A DNA stretch of 64,000 nucleotides, taken from Vulcanimicrobiota bacterium. Its GTDB lineage: Bacteria > Vulcanimicrobiota > Xenobia > Xenobiales > JADMJV01. Made by a program: the position numbers and the translations under genes. The notes beneath the pieces are model-generated. The model saw nothing but the letters and a program-made list of their open reading frames with translations. It ran no database searches and was not told where the DNA came from. Of this stretch, positions 63,876 to 64,000 are shown in pieces. The stretch's first letter is position 1. Every line of letters starts with the position of its first letter. Where the stretch lies: assembly GCA_023447635.1 (NCBI GenBank), contig JAEXNA010000246.1:58908-122907 (forward strand), given 5' to 3'.

Positions 63876-64000
63876 GGGCGCTGCCGGAAACCCCGTTGAC
63901 ATATAGCGACGTATATTTTGGGCAGGCGGAACTGGGCGATCGAGGTAATATCGGGAATATTTTCGACGAATCGACCCGTTTCGCATGCACAATAATAGAC

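Noticed and set aside
63896..63917. TTGACA plus TATATT as a promoter near the right edge
   Set aside because: The two boxes are only 10 bases apart, too close for a sigma-70 promoter, and no gene start is visible downstream in the window.

Overview
The window is dense, GC-rich bacterial chromosome with about 50 genes, short intergenic gaps and many stop/start overlaps of 1 to 4 bases. A diderm bacterium is suggested by an apolipoprotein N-acyltransferase, a MacA/MacB-type exporter, a lipoprotein lytic transglycosylase, and many Sec-type signal peptides. Two tandem-PilZ proteins and a GAF-GGDEF protein point to cyclic-di-GMP signalling. I see no rRNA, tRNA, CRISPR array, prophage or complete insertion sequence, and no gene that fixes the phylum.

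Layout. 1-8.1 kb (mostly minus): two CNNM/CorC-type membrane proteins in tandem, a tiny prokaryotic metallothionein, a degenerate receiver protein, acetate kinase and a RapA-like SWI2/SNF2 ATPase. 8.1-12.5 kb: a DUF6941-like protein, a YfhO-type membrane protein and two methyltransferases. 12.6-15.4 kb: EttA and a diguanylate cyclase, followed by a 180-bp fold-back MITE that abuts engB. 16-20.6 kb: hypotheticals, an ankyrin protein and GpmI. 20.7-24.5 kb: a large GH13 enzyme with an inserted EF-hand loop, divergent from a tandem-PilZ protein. 24.5-31.3 kb: threonine synthase, a 1505-residue TPR protein and a DUF4013-like membrane protein. 31.4-36.2 kb: a DUS3-like dihydrouridine synthase, a methyltransferase, an ECF sigma factor with a TerB-like partner, and Lnt. 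36.2-42.8 kb: secreted and hypothetical proteins, a standalone NFACT-R protein, a zinc-ribbon protein, a short endonuclease V and fumarylacetoacetase. 42.8-49.4 kb: a large phosphohexomutase, an aminotransferase divergent from TrhO, a second tandem-PilZ protein and a secreted protein. 49.44-50.11 kb: the only long gene-free stretch, a 0.55-kb imperfect inverted repeat. 50.1-56.4 kb: a six-gene operon (metallo-beta-lactamase fold, methyltransferase, MacA-like, ATPase, two permeases). 56.5-64 kb: an orphan PTS EIIC, a binding-protein/beta-propeller fusion, a lytic transglycosylase pair, YraN and a small secreted protein.

The most noteworthy items are the two non-coding palindromic elements (15.37-15.55 kb and 49.48-50.03 kb), the DUS3-type enzyme in a bacterial genome, the six-gene exporter operon, the periplasmic-binding/beta-propeller fusion next to an orphan PTS permease, and the repeated LFA-type linear motif in the giant TPR protein. 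No single locus is clearly a new defence or mobile system. Start sites were adjusted by hand where a better Shine-Dalgarno sequence or an overlap supported it. Family names come from recognising motifs by eye, not from a search.
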